DNA of 64,000 bases from Nocardioides albertanoniae. GTDB lineage: Bacteria > Actinomycetota > Actinomycetes > Propionibacteriales > Nocardioidaceae. Of the stretch, positions 1-8,375 are shown piece by piece. Every line of letters begins with the position of its first letter. Position 1 is the stretch's first letter. Under the pieces are notes generated by a model that worked only from the letters and a program-made list of their open reading frames with translations, had not been told where the DNA came from and did no database searches. A program made the position numbers and the translations under genes. The stretch lies in assembly GCF_006716315.1 (NCBI RefSeq), contig NZ_VFOV01000001.1, positions 2,868,501 to 2,932,500 on the forward strand, in the 5' to 3' direction.

Positions 1-847
1 CGATAGCAGCCGTCGCCCACGATGCGATCTGGCTGTGGCTGGCTTCGAGCAGCGCGGTGAGATCGGCGGTTCGTGGGCGGTCCGAGAACGAGGCATCGAG
101 GAACGTCGAGCCCGTCGCTCCGATCGCCTCGCCGTCGTCATCGACCTCATCGACTTCCCACCGGCCGATCGAGATTCCCCACCCAGGCAGGCCAAGCGGG
201 TTCACCGACATCTTGGGCCCGACCTCGAGATAGAAGTCGTGGTTTCCGGAGTCGTCGTCGAACGGATCGATGAAGAAGTCGAGGCCCTCCAGACTGATGG
301 ATACGAATGCGTCCGGTGAGCATCGCGTGTAGGCGTCGAGCATCATGCGGAGATCGTCAGCGGCGACCTGGCGATCCGCGTCGGTGTCGTAGTCGTCGTG
401 CTGATCGAGATACTCACGGTCGCGCTCCTTGAGCCCGAGATCCTCGGTGTAGACGAACGGCTCGTCGCGTTCCCAAAGGCGCTGGCCAGGTTCCTCTGAC
501 ACGTCGGCTCCCTCCTCCTCCGCGAGGGCGACCCGGAGCCACTTTGCTTCGGTCGCCAACTCGGCCTCAACGGCCGTGCGCACCGGCGGTGGCACCGTCG
601 TCAACTCCTGGTCGAGATCGGCGAGGGCGTCGTGCAACTGCCACATTGCCAGGACGTACCAGAGGCTGTGGGCACAGTCGAGAAGCTGCGAGCGTTCCTT
701 CGGATTGGACAGCACATCGAGGTGGTCACGCGGATAGTCGTCTGCAGGTTCGAATCGTGTGTCCCAGGTGCTTACTGGCGTGGTCGCGCTTGCGGAGACC
801 CGGTTGAGTGCGTCCACGATCGGCTCCGCGAGAGCGACAGACTCCAC
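1..847 (-). CDS. hypothetical protein, 3' end beyond window
   Basis: A reading frame of about 282 codons stays open to the window edge, so the C-terminus is missing. The only reasonable start after the in-frame TGA at 872-874 is a GTG at 847, and it has no clear Shine-Dalgarno. The product is acidic (many Asp/Glu), soluble, and has no signal peptide or membrane segment; phrases such as LDFFIDPFDDDSGNHDFYLE suggest a folded domain. I do not recognise the family. It is divergent from the ArdC-TraD transfer genes, so it is probably an element gene. The upstream short ORF in the same frame (872-943) has the better ribosome site, so this may be the downstream part of one interrupted gene. Confidence 0.55.
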   Translation of the reverse strand, partial: MESVALAEPIVDALNRVSASATTPVSTWDTRFEPADDYPRDHLDVLSNPKERSQLLDCAHSLWYVLAMWQLHDALADLDQELTTVPPPVRTAVEAELATEAKWLRVALAEEEGADVSEEPGQRLWERDEPFVYTEDLGLKERDREYLDQHDDYDTDADRQVAADDLRMMLDAYTRCSPDAFVSISLEGLDFFIDPFDDDSGNHDFYLEVGPKMSVNPLGLPGWGISIGRWEVDEVDDDGEAIGATGSTFLDASFSDRPRTADLTALLEASHSQIASWATAAI

Positions 848-871
848 GCTCGTGACGGTCGACGACGCGAG

Positions 872-943
872 TCAGGACCGTCCACGGAACGTCGCCAGGA
901 TCTGGACCTTGCCGCGGTGGGCATGGTGCGAATAGATGGTCAT
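872..943 (-). CDS. 23-codon ORF, probable 5' end of an interrupted gene
   Basis: ATG at 943 is preceded by AAGGGAG about 9 nt upstream, the best ribosome site in the region. The frame reads MTIYSHHAHRGKVQILATFR and then meets TGA at 872-874. The next frame (start 847) continues in exactly the same phase, with only LASSTVTS between the stop and its GTG. Either a nonsense mutation split one gene, or this is a leader peptide. I favour interruption because the phase is kept. Confidence 0.4.
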   Translation of the reverse strand: MTIYSHHAHRGKVQILATFRGRS

Positions 944-1353
944 TACAGGTGGCTCCCTTGCGGCCATCGCACACACAGTGTGCGCGACAGCCTGAAGTAA
1001 CGAAACGAGAAGGCGGCGGTAGCGCAGGCGCAATCCAACGCCCCGTGCCGCGAGACCGACGGTGGTGGTTCAGGTGCTTTCCCGAACTCCTTGCCTGTCC
1101 CCACAGTACAAGACCGACCATGCCGCCTCACGCTGGTTCGGATACGCGTGTCACCAACTCGAACGTGCCTGACGTGCGCGCAGCATGCGCAGGTCCTTCC
1201 CACTCAGACGTCCCCGGTTTCGAGGGCGTCAGGCGCAGGCTGCCGTTCCAGGTCGATGTTGTAGATGCGTTCTTCGGTGCCGGTAAGGCATCGAACCCGC
1301 TGACGCGGACCCGCGGGAGCACCTGCTGTTCGACACGACAGCTGGAGGCGACG
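944..1353. other. divergent intergenic region
   Basis: About 410 bases lie between the interrupted minus-strand gene and ardC. The frames here are low quality in both directions. A minus-strand stretch ending at 1204 reads plausibly (ERIYNIDLERQPAPD) but has no start, so it may be a remnant. The promoters for both flanking genes are presumably here; I cannot place them with confidence. Confidence 0.4.
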
Positions 1354-2424
1354 ATGTCGACGACACTCACCGAGCGACAGGCACGCAAGCAAGCCGAGCG
1401 CGAAGCGAAGTTGGAAGCGGTCCAGCAACGGCTGACGACCGCGGTAGAGCAACTGGTGACCGGCGACGACTGGCGCCGCGCGCTGGAGTTCTCGGCAAAG
1501 TTTCGGAGCCGCAGCTTTCGGAACTCGATGCTCATCGCGGTCCAGCATGCCGAGGCATACGAGCAGGGTCGCGTTCCGACCCCGTTCCCGACCTACGTCG
1601 CAGGCTACAAGCAATGGCTCACCCTCGGTCGTCAGGTTCGCAAAGGAGAGGCCGGCTACCAGATCCTCTCGCCGAAGACGGCACGGTTCGCCACGTCCAC
1701 TCCGTCCGACCCGTCGTCGTGGCGGCGCCTGGCAACCAACGAGAAGGCACAGCCGGGCGAGACAGTCCGGACCCGGATGACCGGGGTCCGCTTGGCGTAC
1801 GTCTGGGACATCTCCTTGACCGAAGGAGACGATCTGCCGACTACTCCCGCACCGCAGATTCTGAAAGGCGAGGCACCCGAAGGGCTCTGGGATGGGTTGG
1901 CAGACCTCATCACCGAGGAGGGATACGAACTGCGACTGGTCTCGAACGCCACGGCGATCGGCGGCGCCAACGGGCTGACCGACTTCCAGACCCGGGAGGT
2001 CTCAGTCCGCATCGACATGGACGACAGTGCCCAGGTCAAGTCGCTGTGCCACGAGCTCGGGCATGTTCTGCTGACCGATCCCGATAGCCCGGATGCACCG
2101 TTCCATCGCGGGATTGCCGAGGTCGAGGCCGAAAGTGTCGCGCTCATGGTCGGTGCCGCGCACAGCATGGACACCTCCGCCTACACCGTCCCCTACGTCA
2201 CGACCTGGGCGAACACCGTGCCCGAGACGAACCCTGTCGAGGTCGTCCAAGCCACTGCCGAGCGGGTACGCCGTGCAGCGCTCGGGATCCTCGACCGACT
2301 CGACACACACCAGACCGCTACCGGGGCACCGCCCGGACTCGAACCTCGCGTGCCGACCGCCAAAGCACCGCAGGCCGAACGCACCGTGCAGCACGTGAAG
2401 CCGAGTGAGGCGATCGGGCTATGA
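1354..2424 (+). CDS. ArdC-like antirestriction protein (ssDNA-binding + metallopeptidase fold)
   Basis: 356 residues from ATG 1354, chosen because GGAGG lies 5 nt upstream (1344-1348); a longer open frame reaches 949 but its extension is not protein-like. ArdC proteins join an N-terminal ssDNA-binding domain to a C-terminal zinc-peptidase-like domain and protect incoming conjugative DNA from host restriction. Seen here: a basic, charged N-terminus, a central region with AGYKQWLTLGRQVRKGE typical of the ArdC N-domain, and HELGH at residues 233-237 followed by an EVEAES motif that can supply the third zinc ligand. The next gene overlaps by 4 nt (ATGA), so the three transfer genes form one operon. 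Family assignment is strong; protection of this element during transfer is inferred. Confidence 0.85.
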   Translation: MSTTLTERQARKQAEREAKLEAVQQRLTTAVEQLVTGDDWRRALEFSAKFRSRSFRNSMLIAVQHAEAYEQGRVPTPFPTYVAGYKQWLTLGRQVRKGEAGYQILSPKTARFATSTPSDPSSWRRLATNEKAQPGETVRTRMTGVRLAYVWDISLTEGDDLPTTPAPQILKGEAPEGLWDGLADLITEEGYELRLVSNATAIGGANGLTDFQTREVSVRIDMDDSAQVKSLCHELGHVLLTDPDSPDAPFHRGIAEVEAESVALMVGAAHSMDTSAYTVPYVTTWANTVPETNPVEVVQATAERVRRAALGILDRLDTHQTATGAPPGLEPRVPTAKAPQAERTVQHVKPSEAIGL

Positions 2425-2873
2425 CCTCCTGGCGTCACCCTCACCTGCGAATCCACATCAATGAGGCTGGTGCTCCGTCCTTCACGCTCAACGGCGACAC
2501 CTACACACCCCCTGGCGGCCCTCAACTGGCAGGCCGCGAGTCCGTACGCGGCGTCCTCGACGCCGTTCGCACGGATCTCGGCGCCGTCCGGGTCGAGATC
2601 ATCGAGGCAGACGGCAGCATCTACAGCGACGTGCTCGGCCCCGACGACGTGACGGAGGCATCCGGCTCGACGAGCGACGAGCCTGATACGTACGCGTCAG
2701 GGTTCCTGCCGGGCGAGCCAGTCGCCGTCGCGGTGATCATCAGCGAACACCCCGCCTCCGACGACGGAACGACCCACGTACGTCTACCGGCGGCCGTGCT
2801 CGCCCGCCGCGGCGGCACCGTGATGCTGCTGGGCCGTTCCTCAGGCACCCTTACCTTCCTCGGAGCCGACTGA
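2421..2873 (+). CDS. hypothetical protein between ardC and coupling-protein gene
   Basis: 150 residues with ATGA overlap to the upstream gene and a one-base overlap (TGATG) with the coupling-protein gene, so translation is probably coupled. The product is soluble, mildly acidic and beta-rich in appearance, with a flexible Ser/Asp-rich middle (about residues 75-90). I see no signal peptide or catalytic motif. Its place directly before a VirD4/TraD-type ATPase suggests a small accessory of the conjugation apparatus, but that is inferred only from position. Confidence 0.7.
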   Translation: MTSWRHPHLRIHINEAGAPSFTLNGDTYTPPGGPQLAGRESVRGVLDAVRTDLGAVRVEIIEADGSIYSDVLGPDDVTEASGSTSDEPDTYASGFLPGEPVAVAVIISEHPASDDGTTHVRLPAAVLARRGGTVMLLGRSSGTLTFLGAD

Positions 2874-4582
2874 TGAACCCGAACGCCCGGCCCATCGATG
2901 ACGCGTTGGTCAACCTGGGACTCGGCCTCATCGCCGCGCTGGCGGGCCTCTTCGCGATCCTCTGGATGGCGGCAGAGGTGACCAGTCACCTCACCGGCGC
3001 GCGGGTACGTGGAAAGGGTCTGGCCACCGGCCTCGACGTGCTGAATGATCCGTTGTTTCCCGCCGGGCAGCAGCCCGTCGCGTACTGGCTGATCGCCACC
3101 GCCATCGTCGCGGTCCTCGGTGTCCTGGCCTGGTTCGCGTGGCGCCTGATCGGACTTACCCACCACCGGACCGCCCGTGACCCGCGGCGTCTCGCGGGCA
3201 TCGCGACCAGCCGGGACGTACGCGCCGCGGCGTCCCGTCGAGCTCTCCTCCGACGAGCCGCGAATCTTCGGCCCAGCCTCGCGGAGCCACGGCCCGAGGA
3301 TGTCGGCTACCTGCTCGGCAGGTCCCGGAACCACCAGGTGTGGAGCTCCGCCGAGGACTCGATGCTGATCCTCGGTCCACCTCGCTCGGGCAAAGGACTC
3401 CACCTCGTCATCAACGCGATCCTCGACGCCCCCGGCCCCGTGGTAACCACCTCCACCCGACCAGACAACCTCAATGCCACCATCGATCACCGTGCCGAAC
3501 GCGGACCAGTCGCGGTCTTCGACCCCCAGCGCCTGGCCGAGGGCACCCCCTCGGGGTTGCGCTGGTCTCCCGTACGCGGTTGCGAGGACCCCCTCACCGC
3601 GATGATCCGCGCCACCGGGCTGGCCTCCACTACGGGCCTCTCCTCCGGCGGCGTCGAAAGCGGCGGGTTCTGGGAAGGCAAAACCCGCACCGCCCTCCAA
3701 GCCCTCCTCCACGCCGCCGCCCTCGACCAACGCACGGCAGCCGACCTCTACGCCTGGACTCTCAACCCCTCGCTCGCCAACGACGCCGTCGCGATCCTGC
3801 GCAGCTCCACCGGAGCCGCGGATGGGTGGGGCGACTCGCTCGAGGCCATGATCAGCGCCGACCCACGCACCCGCGACTCGATCTGGATGGGCGTCTCCCT
3901 TGCACTCTCCTCCCTCGCCGACCCTCGCGTTCTCGACACAGTCACCCCACGAAACGGTGAAGCCTTCGACCCCACCGAGTTCCTCACCGACAACGGCACC
4001 CTCTACCTACTCGCCACCGGCGCCGGAGCCGGAGCCGCCTGGCCCCTGGTCGCCGCGTTCATCGAAGACCTCGTCGAAACCGCCCGCCATCTCGCCGCAG
4101 CCGCCCCCGGCGCCCGGCTCGACCCACCCCTCCTGCTCGCCCTCGATGAGATCGGCAACCTCTCCCCCTTGCCCTCCATGCCCGTGCTCATGGCCGAAGG
4201 CGGCGGCACCGGCATCACCACCATGCCCGTCCTCCAATCCCTCGCCCAGGCACGCGACAAATGGGGCGACCACGCCGCCAACGCCATCTGGGACGCCGCC
4301 ATCGTCAAGGTCATCCTCGGCGGCGCCTCCGCCACCAAAGACCTCCAAGACCTTTCCGCCCTCATCGGCGAACGCGACGAACACACCGACACCCTCATCG
4401 TCGGCGACCACGGCTCCCGCTCGCTCCAACGATCCGTGCGCCGCCTCCCGGTCATGCCCCCAGAAACGATCCGAACGCTGCCCTTTGGCAAGGGCCTTGT
4501 CCTGCTCCGCAGCACACCCCCGATCGTCACCGAACTCCGGCGCTGGACCGATCGCGCCGGCCCACCCCGATGGCTCCGTTAA
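2873..4582 (+). CDS. type IV secretion coupling ATPase, VirD4/TraD/TraG family
   Basis: 569 residues. Coupling proteins link the relaxosome to the mating channel and pump DNA by ATP hydrolysis at the inner membrane. Two N-terminal membrane helices are visible (about residues 15-37 and 65-88), then a cytoplasmic ATPase with Walker A GPPRSGKG (168-175) and Walker B LLLALDEIGN with the acidic pair at 425-426. The length fits actinobacterial TraD-like proteins. It closes the ardC-hypothetical-traD operon. No relaxase or VirB4 gene is inside this window, so the rest of the transfer module must lie to the left if the element is still mobile. Confidence 0.88.
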   Translation: MNPNARPIDDALVNLGLGLIAALAGLFAILWMAAEVTSHLTGARVRGKGLATGLDVLNDPLFPAGQQPVAYWLIATAIVAVLGVLAWFAWRLIGLTHHRTARDPRRLAGIATSRDVRAAASRRALLRRAANLRPSLAEPRPEDVGYLLGRSRNHQVWSSAEDSMLILGPPRSGKGLHLVINAILDAPGPVVTTSTRPDNLNATIDHRAERGPVAVFDPQRLAEGTPSGLRWSPVRGCEDPLTAMIRATGLASTTGLSSGGVESGGFWEGKTRTALQALLHAAALDQRTAADLYAWTLNPSLANDAVAILRSSTGAADGWGDSLEAMISADPRTRDSIWMGVSLALSSLADPRVLDTVTPRNGEAFDPTEFLTDNGTLYLLATGAGAGAAWPLVAAFIEDLVETARHLAAAAPGARLDPPLLLALDEIGNLSPLPSMPVLMAEGGGTGITTMPVLQSLAQARDKWGDHAANAIWDAAIVKVILGGASATKDLQDLSALIGERDEHTDTLIVGDHGSRSLQRSVRRLPVMPPETIRTLPFGKGLVLLRSTPPIVTELRRWTDRAGPPRWLR

Positions 4583-4605
4583 TCGCCAGCCCACAGCGGT
4601 CCACT

Positions 4606-5061
4606 TCAACGAGCATTAGACGCGGTCGGTTGTGGGCCGACTCGGCATGCAAGGGCGGCGCGCCGTCGCGCCCATAGGGCATAAACAAGAAGACCGAGCG
4701 ATCCGATCGCCAGAAGCGGCTGGATAGGGGCGAACCAGTTGAGAGCCCCGCTGACCCCGATGGCCATGACGACGAGCTTGTTGCAGACGGGACATCCCAC
4801 CGCGAACAACGAGAGCACGCTGCCCAAGAAGGTCTTGCCTCCCTGGGTAGCAGGAACGGGAAGCGCCGGATCGCGGACGTAGGTTGCAACGAGCGCACCC
4901 GTAAGGAGCGCCGAAGCCGCCCAGACCGGATAGTTCCACCAGAGGACTGGGGTCATGCGCTGATACCAGGGCGTCTGGATGATCCCTGTCGGGATCCCGA
5001 CCACGAGCGCGGTTGCAATCGCGGCGACCCCACCGATCGCCAGTCGGCGTGCCAGCAGCAT
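4606..5061 (-). CDS. small multi-pass membrane protein with CPVCNK motif
   Basis: 151 residues from ATG 5061, which has GGAGGAG about 6 nt upstream; a longer frame to 5130 lacks such a site. Four hydrophobic segments are visible, and the third begins with GCPVCNK, a membrane-embedded CxxC that could bind a soft metal or act in thiol exchange. The arrangement resembles short mercuric/copper membrane proteins, but I cannot assign a named family. It is the last gene of the minus-strand copper operon (oxidase, DUF305, methyltransferase, DUF1059-like), so a role in metal handling is inferred. It ends 23 bases from the convergent traD gene. Confidence 0.7.
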   Translation of the reverse strand: MLLARRLAIGGVAAIATALVVGIPTGIIQTPWYQRMTPVLWWNYPVWAASALLTGALVATYVRDPALPVPATQGGKTFLGSVLSLFAVGCPVCNKLVVMAIGVSGALNWFAPIQPLLAIGSLGLLVYALWARRRAALACRVGPQPTASNAR

Positions 5062-5136
5062 GTCTGAACTCCTCCAATACTCATCAGCGTAGATCGTCAA
5101 CGTAGTCGGACACTCCGGATCGGGCGCCACGGTCGT

Positions 5137-5295
5137 TCATTCGTTTTGCAGGTAGATGCGCGCGAGAACGTGATCCCACGTCGGGGTGCTCCCATGGATG
5201 CTCTGAGCATGTCTGGTCGCGAGCTCGGCCAACTCATCGTCCGTGTCGGCGGCGAGAACGACGTCGCAGGCATCACAGGCCAGTTCGAGGGGCAC
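5137..5295 (-). CDS. DUF1059-like small protein
   Basis: 52 residues, GTG start three bases after the methyltransferase stop (5299). The sequence starts LELACDACDVVLAADTDDEL and has ATRHAQSIHG further on, matching the DUF1059 pattern (Cys pair, acidic helix, AxxHAxxxHG). It is too short for most gene callers but sits tightly in the operon, and its codon use matches its neighbours. Function is unknown for the family; the CxxC and His residues would allow metal binding. The start lacks a strong ribosome site, so coupling to the upstream gene is likely. Confidence 0.68.
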   Translation of the reverse strand: MPLELACDACDVVLAADTDDELAELATRHAQSIHGSTPTWDHVLARIYLQNE

Positions 5296-5298
5296 CGA

Positions 5299-5889
5299 TC
5301 ATCGCCCGTTCGTCGTCGCGCGGAACCGCATGAGATGGCGGCGTGCAGACAGCACAACGTCGATGTCACTGAATCCGGCTTCAGCTAGGCCCTCCGCCAA
5401 CTCGTCGTGGGCGATCATGCGGTGTGGTGAGCCGTCGAGCCGGTGTGTCAGCCGAGCCAGGTTGGTGTCTGTGAGGTCGTAGCCGATGAGGATCCCGCCG
5501 GGGCGAAGCACGCGGGCGGCCTCGTGAAGCGCATCGGTCCAGTCGACGACGTGATGCAACATCAAGTAGGTCGTCACAATGTCGAACGATCCGGTGGCGT
5601 ACGGCAACGATGTGACGTCGGCTTGTTCGACCTTGACGTTGGAGCGATCCTGGAGCCGGCGGCTGGCGGCGCTCACCATGGCGTCGTCCACGTCTGTGAC
5701 GATGAGCCGGACGCCGGGGAACCTGCGGGCGACCCCGTCGGCCATGGCACCGCTACCACCACCGATCTCCAGGACATCGCCGCGAAGCTCGAGGCCGTTG
5801 AGCGCCCAAGGTAGGACCCAACGTCTGGCGAGGTACCGCCACGGATCACTACGACAGAACGCGCCTTCGATGGCGGACATCACCGGCAT
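5299..5889 (-). CDS. class I SAM-dependent methyltransferase
   Basis: 196 residues. A Rossmann-type methyltransferase with motif I LEIGGGSGAMA (about residues 40-50), an acidic motif II (LIVTDVDD), and DVTSLPYATGSFDIV as motifs III/IV, most like UbiE/Methyltransf_11 proteins. The substrate cannot be told from sequence. The start overlaps the stop of the upstream DUF305 gene (TGATG), so it is translationally coupled within the copper operon. A second ATG at 5880 is possible. It may modify a small molecule or metalloid, but this is speculation. Confidence 0.82.
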   Translation of the reverse strand: MPVMSAIEGAFCRSDPWRYLARRWVLPWALNGLELRGDVLEIGGGSGAMADGVARRFPGVRLIVTDVDDAMVSAASRRLQDRSNVKVEQADVTSLPYATGSFDIVTTYLMLHHVVDWTDALHEAARVLRPGGILIGYDLTDTNLARLTHRLDGSPHRMIAHDELAEGLAEAGFSDIDVVLSARRHLMRFRATTNGR

Positions 5890-6491
5890 CAGCCCAACAG
5901 CCCCTTCATCGTGGTGATCTCGTTGGTCTGAGCGGCCTCGATCTGCTTGGCCAAGGCGACCGCGTCGGGGTAGGAGCCGTTGGCCTGCTCGGACTTGGCC
6001 ATCTCGATGGCCCCCTCGTGATGCTCGATCATCATCGTGAGGAACATCTGGTCGAACTCGTTACCGGTGGCGTTCGCCAACTTGTCCATGTCGTCGCTGC
6101 TCATCATGCCGGGCATCGACGAAGACATGTCCATGCCAGTCATGTCCTCGGGCACCGGCTCGCCCCAGGACGTCAGCCATTCCGACATCGTCTGGATCTC
6201 AGGATCCTGCGCACCCTTAATCTCCGCGGCGAGCTCCCTGACCTCGGGGTTCTTCGCCCGGGACTTTGCCAGCCCGGCCATCTCAACCGCCTGACGGTGA
6301 TGGGGAATCATCTCGGTCGCGAACGACACGTCGGCATCGTTGATGCTGAGGCTCGAATCGGTTGGCTCGGCGGGCGTCGAGGAATCCATGCCCGACATGC
6401 CTGGCATCGAATTGTCGCTGTCGCCGCACGCGGCCAGGGTAAGGCCGCCGATGACCACGAAGGCTGCGGCTGCGAGTGGTTTAGTACGCAA
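5889..6491 (-). CDS. DUF305 lipoprotein
   Basis: 200 residues. Signal peptide with lipobox LAAC (Cys about 21), a Met-rich linker (MPGMSGM), then a DUF305 four-helix fold with two signature blocks, EMIPHHRQAVEMA and MMIEHHEGAIEMA. The paired HH sites and Met clusters fit copper binding outside the membrane. It lies 31 bases downstream of the multicopper oxidase gene, so the two are probably co-transcribed and act together at the cell surface. A second DUF305 protein is encoded at 18596-19162. Confidence 0.88.
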   Translation of the reverse strand: MRTKPLAAAAFVVIGGLTLAACGDSDNSMPGMSGMDSSTPAEPTDSSLSINDADVSFATEMIPHHRQAVEMAGLAKSRAKNPEVRELAAEIKGAQDPEIQTMSEWLTSWGEPVPEDMTGMDMSSSMPGMMSSDDMDKLANATGNEFDQMFLTMMIEHHEGAIEMAKSEQANGSYPDAVALAKQIEAAQTNEITTMKGLLG

Positions 6492-6522
6492 GGTTGGTCT
6501 CTTTCCCTGGTTGGCGTTGGTT

Positions 6523-8046
6523 CTAGGACTGGTACACGAGCGCGGCCATCATTCCGGCCTCGGCGTGGTAGATGTTGTGGCAGTGCGCCATCCAGTTGCC
6601 GGGGTTGTCGGCTTGGAACTGGATGTTTAGTTTCTGCATCGGCTTGAGCAGAACGGTGTCTTTGCGTAGCCCGTTTGGCAGCGCGAAGGTGTGGCCGTGC
6701 AAGTGCATCGGGTGCGTCATCATCGTCATGTTCGAAAGTTGGACCTGGATACGTTTGCCTGGCTGGATCGTCAGCGGCTGGTTCTCGGGGTACGCGGCTC
6801 CGTTGACCGCCCAGGCGTATGGGCTCATCTGCCCGGTCAGGGTCAAGGTGAGCTCTTGCTCGATGTCTCGTTCTGGTAGGCGTGCCGATTCTTCCGGGGT
6901 CAGGTCGGAGCCGATCAGGATCGCACCGTTGAGTTCGGCGACAGCATCGCCTGGTGTAGGGGCCGCACCAGTGGCCGTGCGGATGAGCGCGAATCCCTGC
7001 CCGGTCTTACCGATGGGCTTCGCGATGAGCGGGAAGACACCCTCCCTGAGGGTGACGACCGCGTCGTACCTCTCCCCCATGCCGATATAGAACGCACCGG
7101 CTTGTTGCGGTCGGACGGGGAAGCCATCCGTGTGGGTGAGTGACAACGTGTGGTCGCCGACGGCGACGGCGAAGATCGTGTCGGCTGCGGCGTTGATGAA
7201 CCTCAGCCGCACCCGCTGACCGGGCTTGGCGCGCAGGACGTCCGGGCTCGAGCCGACTCGTCCGTTGATCAGGTAGTGGGGGTAGTCGACGTCACCGGCG
7301 TCGCCGAAAGGTGACTCCGGAGACCCCATCGACATTCCGTCCATACCGTCCATACCGTCCATCCCAGGCATCGAGGAACCGGACCCCATGTCCATGCCAT
7401 CCATTCCACCCATGGGACCGGCAGAACCGGAACTGGTGGCGACCAAGCCGGCGAGGACGTCGTCGGGAGTCGTGCCGGTGCCGTCGATCCAGTCGTCGAG
7501 AATGACGATCCACTCGTCGTCGTAGTCGCCCGGTTCGGCGGGGTCGTCGATCACGATCGGGGCATACAGACCGCGGTCGAGCTGTACCCCGACGTGTGGA
7601 TGGTAGAAGTACGTCCCCGGATCGGGGGCGACAAACTCGTAGACGAATCGCGACTGCGGCGTGATCGGATCTTGGGTGAGGCCGGGCACACCGTCGGCAG
7701 CGTTGCGTAGCGCGATGCCGTGCCAGTGGATGCTGGTGTCGGTCGGGAGCTGGTTGTCAACGGTGATCCGCACCAGGTCTCCCGCGGTCGCCCGGACCAG
7801 CGGCCCAGGGACCGTGTCGCCGTACGCCCATGTGTTCATGGTCGTGCCACCGAGGTCGATCGTCGTGGCCCGCGGTGTCAAGGTGCGCTCAACCACCCGT
7901 TTCCCCGCAGGCTGAGTCATCGGTGACTGGGTGGGCAGAGCGAGGCCCGACGGCTGCATCGCGGGGTTGCCCGAGCAGGCGGCGAGCAGGCCGCTGCTGG
8001 CGCTGCCCGCAGCGCCGAGCAGGAGCGAACGGCGCGAGAGCCTCAT
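6523..8046 (-). CDS. multicopper oxidase, Tat-exported lipoprotein (CueO/CopA-oxidase type)
   Basis: 507 residues. The N-terminus carries a twin-arginine signal (RLSRRSLLLG) ending in lipobox LLAAC. Copper ligands are in the usual order: HWHG (type 3/2 sites) in domain 1, YFYHPHVG, then HPMHLHGH and HCHNIYHAEAGM near the C-terminus for the type 1 and trinuclear sites. A Met/Asp-rich insert with GMDGMDGMDGMSMG lies near residues 215-245, resembling the Met-rich copper loop of CueO; its DNA is a short tandem repeat at about 7335-7370. The enzyme should oxidise cuprous ion or phenols using O2. It overlaps the small upstream gene by 4 nt. Confidence 0.93.
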   Translation of the reverse strand: MRLSRRSLLLGAAGSASSGLLAACSGNPAMQPSGLALPTQSPMTQPAGKRVVERTLTPRATTIDLGGTTMNTWAYGDTVPGPLVRATAGDLVRITVDNQLPTDTSIHWHGIALRNAADGVPGLTQDPITPQSRFVYEFVAPDPGTYFYHPHVGVQLDRGLYAPIVIDDPAEPGDYDDEWIVILDDWIDGTGTTPDDVLAGLVATSSGSAGPMGGMDGMDMGSGSSMPGMDGMDGMDGMSMGSPESPFGDAGDVDYPHYLINGRVGSSPDVLRAKPGQRVRLRFINAAADTIFAVAVGDHTLSLTHTDGFPVRPQQAGAFYIGMGERYDAVVTLREGVFPLIAKPIGKTGQGFALIRTATGAAPTPGDAVAELNGAILIGSDLTPEESARLPERDIEQELTLTLTGQMSPYAWAVNGAAYPENQPLTIQPGKRIQVQLSNMTMMTHPMHLHGHTFALPNGLRKDTVLLKPMQKLNIQFQADNPGNWMAHCHNIYHAEAGMMAALVYQS

Positions 8047-8252
8047 GAAAGCCGCTCTTCGTCGCTGAAGTCCGGATCAAGGTCAAGCTCGCCGCTTGCG
8101 AACCTGTGGTCGAGCGTGCCCCGCAGATCATGGCCAGCGTCTCGGGTGCGCGAGCCGATGATCGCGCGACAGACGAGGACGACCACAGCCCACACGGCCG
8201 CGAGCCCGAGAACCACCCAGATCCAGGTCACGTCCCATGCACCGTCCGTCAT
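8043..8252 (-). CDS. small SHOCT-like membrane protein
   Basis: 69 residues. One N-terminal membrane helix (WIWVVLGLAAVWAVVVLVC) and a short C-terminal segment, LRGTLDHRFASGELD, that resembles a SHOCT oligomerisation motif (LDERFARGEI in typical members). ATG 8252 is used rather than longer upstream frames, which run antisense to the ATPase gene. It is the first gene of the minus-strand operon and overlaps the multicopper oxidase start by 4 nt. Its role is unknown; it is common beside actinobacterial copper genes. Confidence 0.72.
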   Translation of the reverse strand: MTDGAWDVTWIWVVLGLAAVWAVVVLVCRAIIGSRTRDAGHDLRGTLDHRFASGELDLDPDFSDEERLS

Positions 8253-8293
8253 GGCTCCAGCCTGGAGGTCGACCTTTGTGATTGGCTCGCAGA

Positions 8294-8315
8294 TTTCATG
8301 AAGGTTTGACGAAGG
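8294..8315. promoter_or_regulatory. 11-bp tandem direct repeat, likely OmpR-type response-regulator box
   Basis: Two adjacent copies, TTTCATGAAGG (8294-8304) and TTTGACGAAGG (8305-8315), differ at two positions and have the 11-bp period typical of head-to-tail OmpR/PhoB-family dimers. They sit in the 123-bp gap between the divergent oxidase operon and the copper ATPase gene, upstream of the two-component genes. Probable target of the regulator at 10890-11615. Confidence 0.6.
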
Positions 8316-8375
8316 TCGGCTCGCGGAGGACCTGAGCCGGTCGCGATCGTCGTCGACGGCAGTCAGAATGGGGTC

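Noticed and set aside
949..1353. N-terminal extension of the ArdC-like protein
   Set aside because: Not homologous-looking; GGAGG before ATG 1354 decides the start.
3900..4619. Plus-strand 239-codon frame inside the coupling protein gene
   Set aside because: Pro/Ser-rich out-of-frame reading of a GC-rich gene.
7330..7370. Short repeat cluster resembling a CRISPR or VNTR
   Set aside because: It is the tandem coding of GMDGMD in the oxidase's Met-rich loop; no spacers.
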